Origin: Pyxidicoccus parkwaysis
Lineage (GTDB): Bacteria; Myxococcota; Myxococcia; Myxococcales; Myxococcaceae
NCBI RefSeq assembly: GCF_017301735.1
Contig: NZ_CP071090.1
Span: forward strand, 868,001-932,000
Length of the DNA: 64,000 bases
Reading direction: 5' to 3'
In this document: piece by piece, positions 63,864 to 64,000 of the stretch
How positions within the stretch are numbered: the stretch's first letter is position 1
How the letters are laid out: every line of letters starts with the position of its first letter
Made by a program: the position numbers and the translations under genes
The notes under the pieces: model-generated
The model's database searches: none
What the model saw: only the letters and a program-made list of their open reading frames with translations
What the model was told of the DNA's origin: nothing

Positions 63864-64000
63864 CTACAGCACGCGGAGCACGAAGCACTTGAGGTACCGC
63901 GTCTCGCGCAGGTTCAGCAGCACGGGGTGGTCTCTCCCCGCGCCGCGCCGCTCGATAATCTGTACCCGCCGCTTCGCGTCTGCGGCGGCCGAGGCCAGCA
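63864..64000 (-). CDS. rlmI: Class I SAM-dependent rRNA methyltransferase, C-terminal part (cut by window edge)
   Basis: Only the last 45 codons are present. They read as an open minus-strand frame ending VQIIERRGAGRDHPVLLN and then RETRYLKCFVLRVL before the TAG at 63866-63864. The pattern DHPVLL...ETRYLKC is the typical end of the RlmI/YccW-like family, which methylates a cytosine of 23S rRNA. Without the catalytic part the assignment rests on this tail alone. Confidence 0.65.
   Translation of the reverse strand, partial: LASAAADAKRRVQIIERRGAGRDHPVLLNLRETRYLKCFVLRVL

Overview
The window is a chromosomal segment of a GC-rich deltaproteobacterium, most likely a myxobacterium of the Myxococcaceae/Archangiaceae type. 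The evidence is the near-exclusive use of G or C at third codon positions, a MYXO-CTERM-like sorting signal, TIGR02270/DUF2169/DUF4150 type VI secretion (T6SS) accessory genes, and many large secreted or outer-membrane proteins typical of that group. I saw no rRNA, tRNA, CRISPR array or complete insertion sequence. Genus and species cannot be fixed by eye.

Layout. (1) Positions 1-9652 hold a division and cell-wall cluster in the classical order mraY(partial)-murD-ftsW-murG-murC-murB-ddl-ftsQ-ftsA, mostly with 1-4 base overlaps, closed by a hairpin terminator. (2) Positions 10101-20453 hold one 3450-residue gene lying between ftsA and ftsZ. It encodes a secreted repeat protein (17 copies of a two-cysteine module, six Big-type Ig-like modules, thrombospondin type-3 calcium repeats) that ends in a MYXO-CTERM-like signal. 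It continues in frame into a second signal-peptide-like helix and an OmpA-type outer-membrane protein. ftsZ follows as its own unit. (3) Positions 22041-27468 hold a small unknown gene, a biotin carboxylase/biotin carrier/enoyl-CoA hydratase operon, a response regulator with an XRE-type output domain, and an FHA-TPR membrane protein. A rhomboid protease with a C-terminal extension is divergent from the FHA gene. (4) Positions 29150-34497, minus strand, hold an RNA ligase of the Deinococcus Rnl type, a two-gene set made of a Pyr4/AtmB-like membrane terpene cyclase and an Lcp/MpaB-type haem oxygenase, and two paralogous exported proteins. (5) Positions 34742-40046 hold a GT39 glycosyltransferase, an ABC exporter pair and an SPFH-SHOCT protein. 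(6) Positions 40273-44506 hold a lipoprotein metallopeptidase divergent from an epmA/plsC/ppa operon.

(7) Positions 44641-50021 hold a T6SS effector cassette: TIGR02270 protein, DUF2169 protein, a ketosynthase fold that appears to lack its nucleophile, a DUF4150 PAAR-like tip, an AHH nuclease toxin and an Imm11-type immunity protein. (8) Positions 50022-53188 hold accessory genes and a gene remnant, including a TonB-like protein whose tail sequence is duplicated upstream. (9) Positions 53312-55759 hold an NAD salvage pair (nicotinate phosphoribosyltransferase and a nicotinamidase-like hydrolase). (10) Positions 55867-61652 hold a VgrG spike with a C-terminal Ig-like extension, a LysM-amidohydrolase candidate cargo effector and a partner protein. 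(11) Positions 61663-64000, minus strand, hold glycerate kinase, a small lipoprotein, a YkgJ-type cysteine-cluster protein and the end of an RlmI-like rRNA methyltransferase.

How the parts may work together: region 1 plus ftsZ supplies peptidoglycan precursors and the divisome. Region 2 probably places a large calcium-binding adhesin and an OmpA-like peptidoglycan anchor on the cell surface. Regions 7 and 10 are contact-dependent weapons. Region 4 may encode a small meroterpenoid-type tailoring pair. The strongest candidates for something undescribed are the internally sorted polyprotein of region 2, the cyclase-oxygenase pair of region 4 and the VgrG-linked amidohydrolase of region 10.
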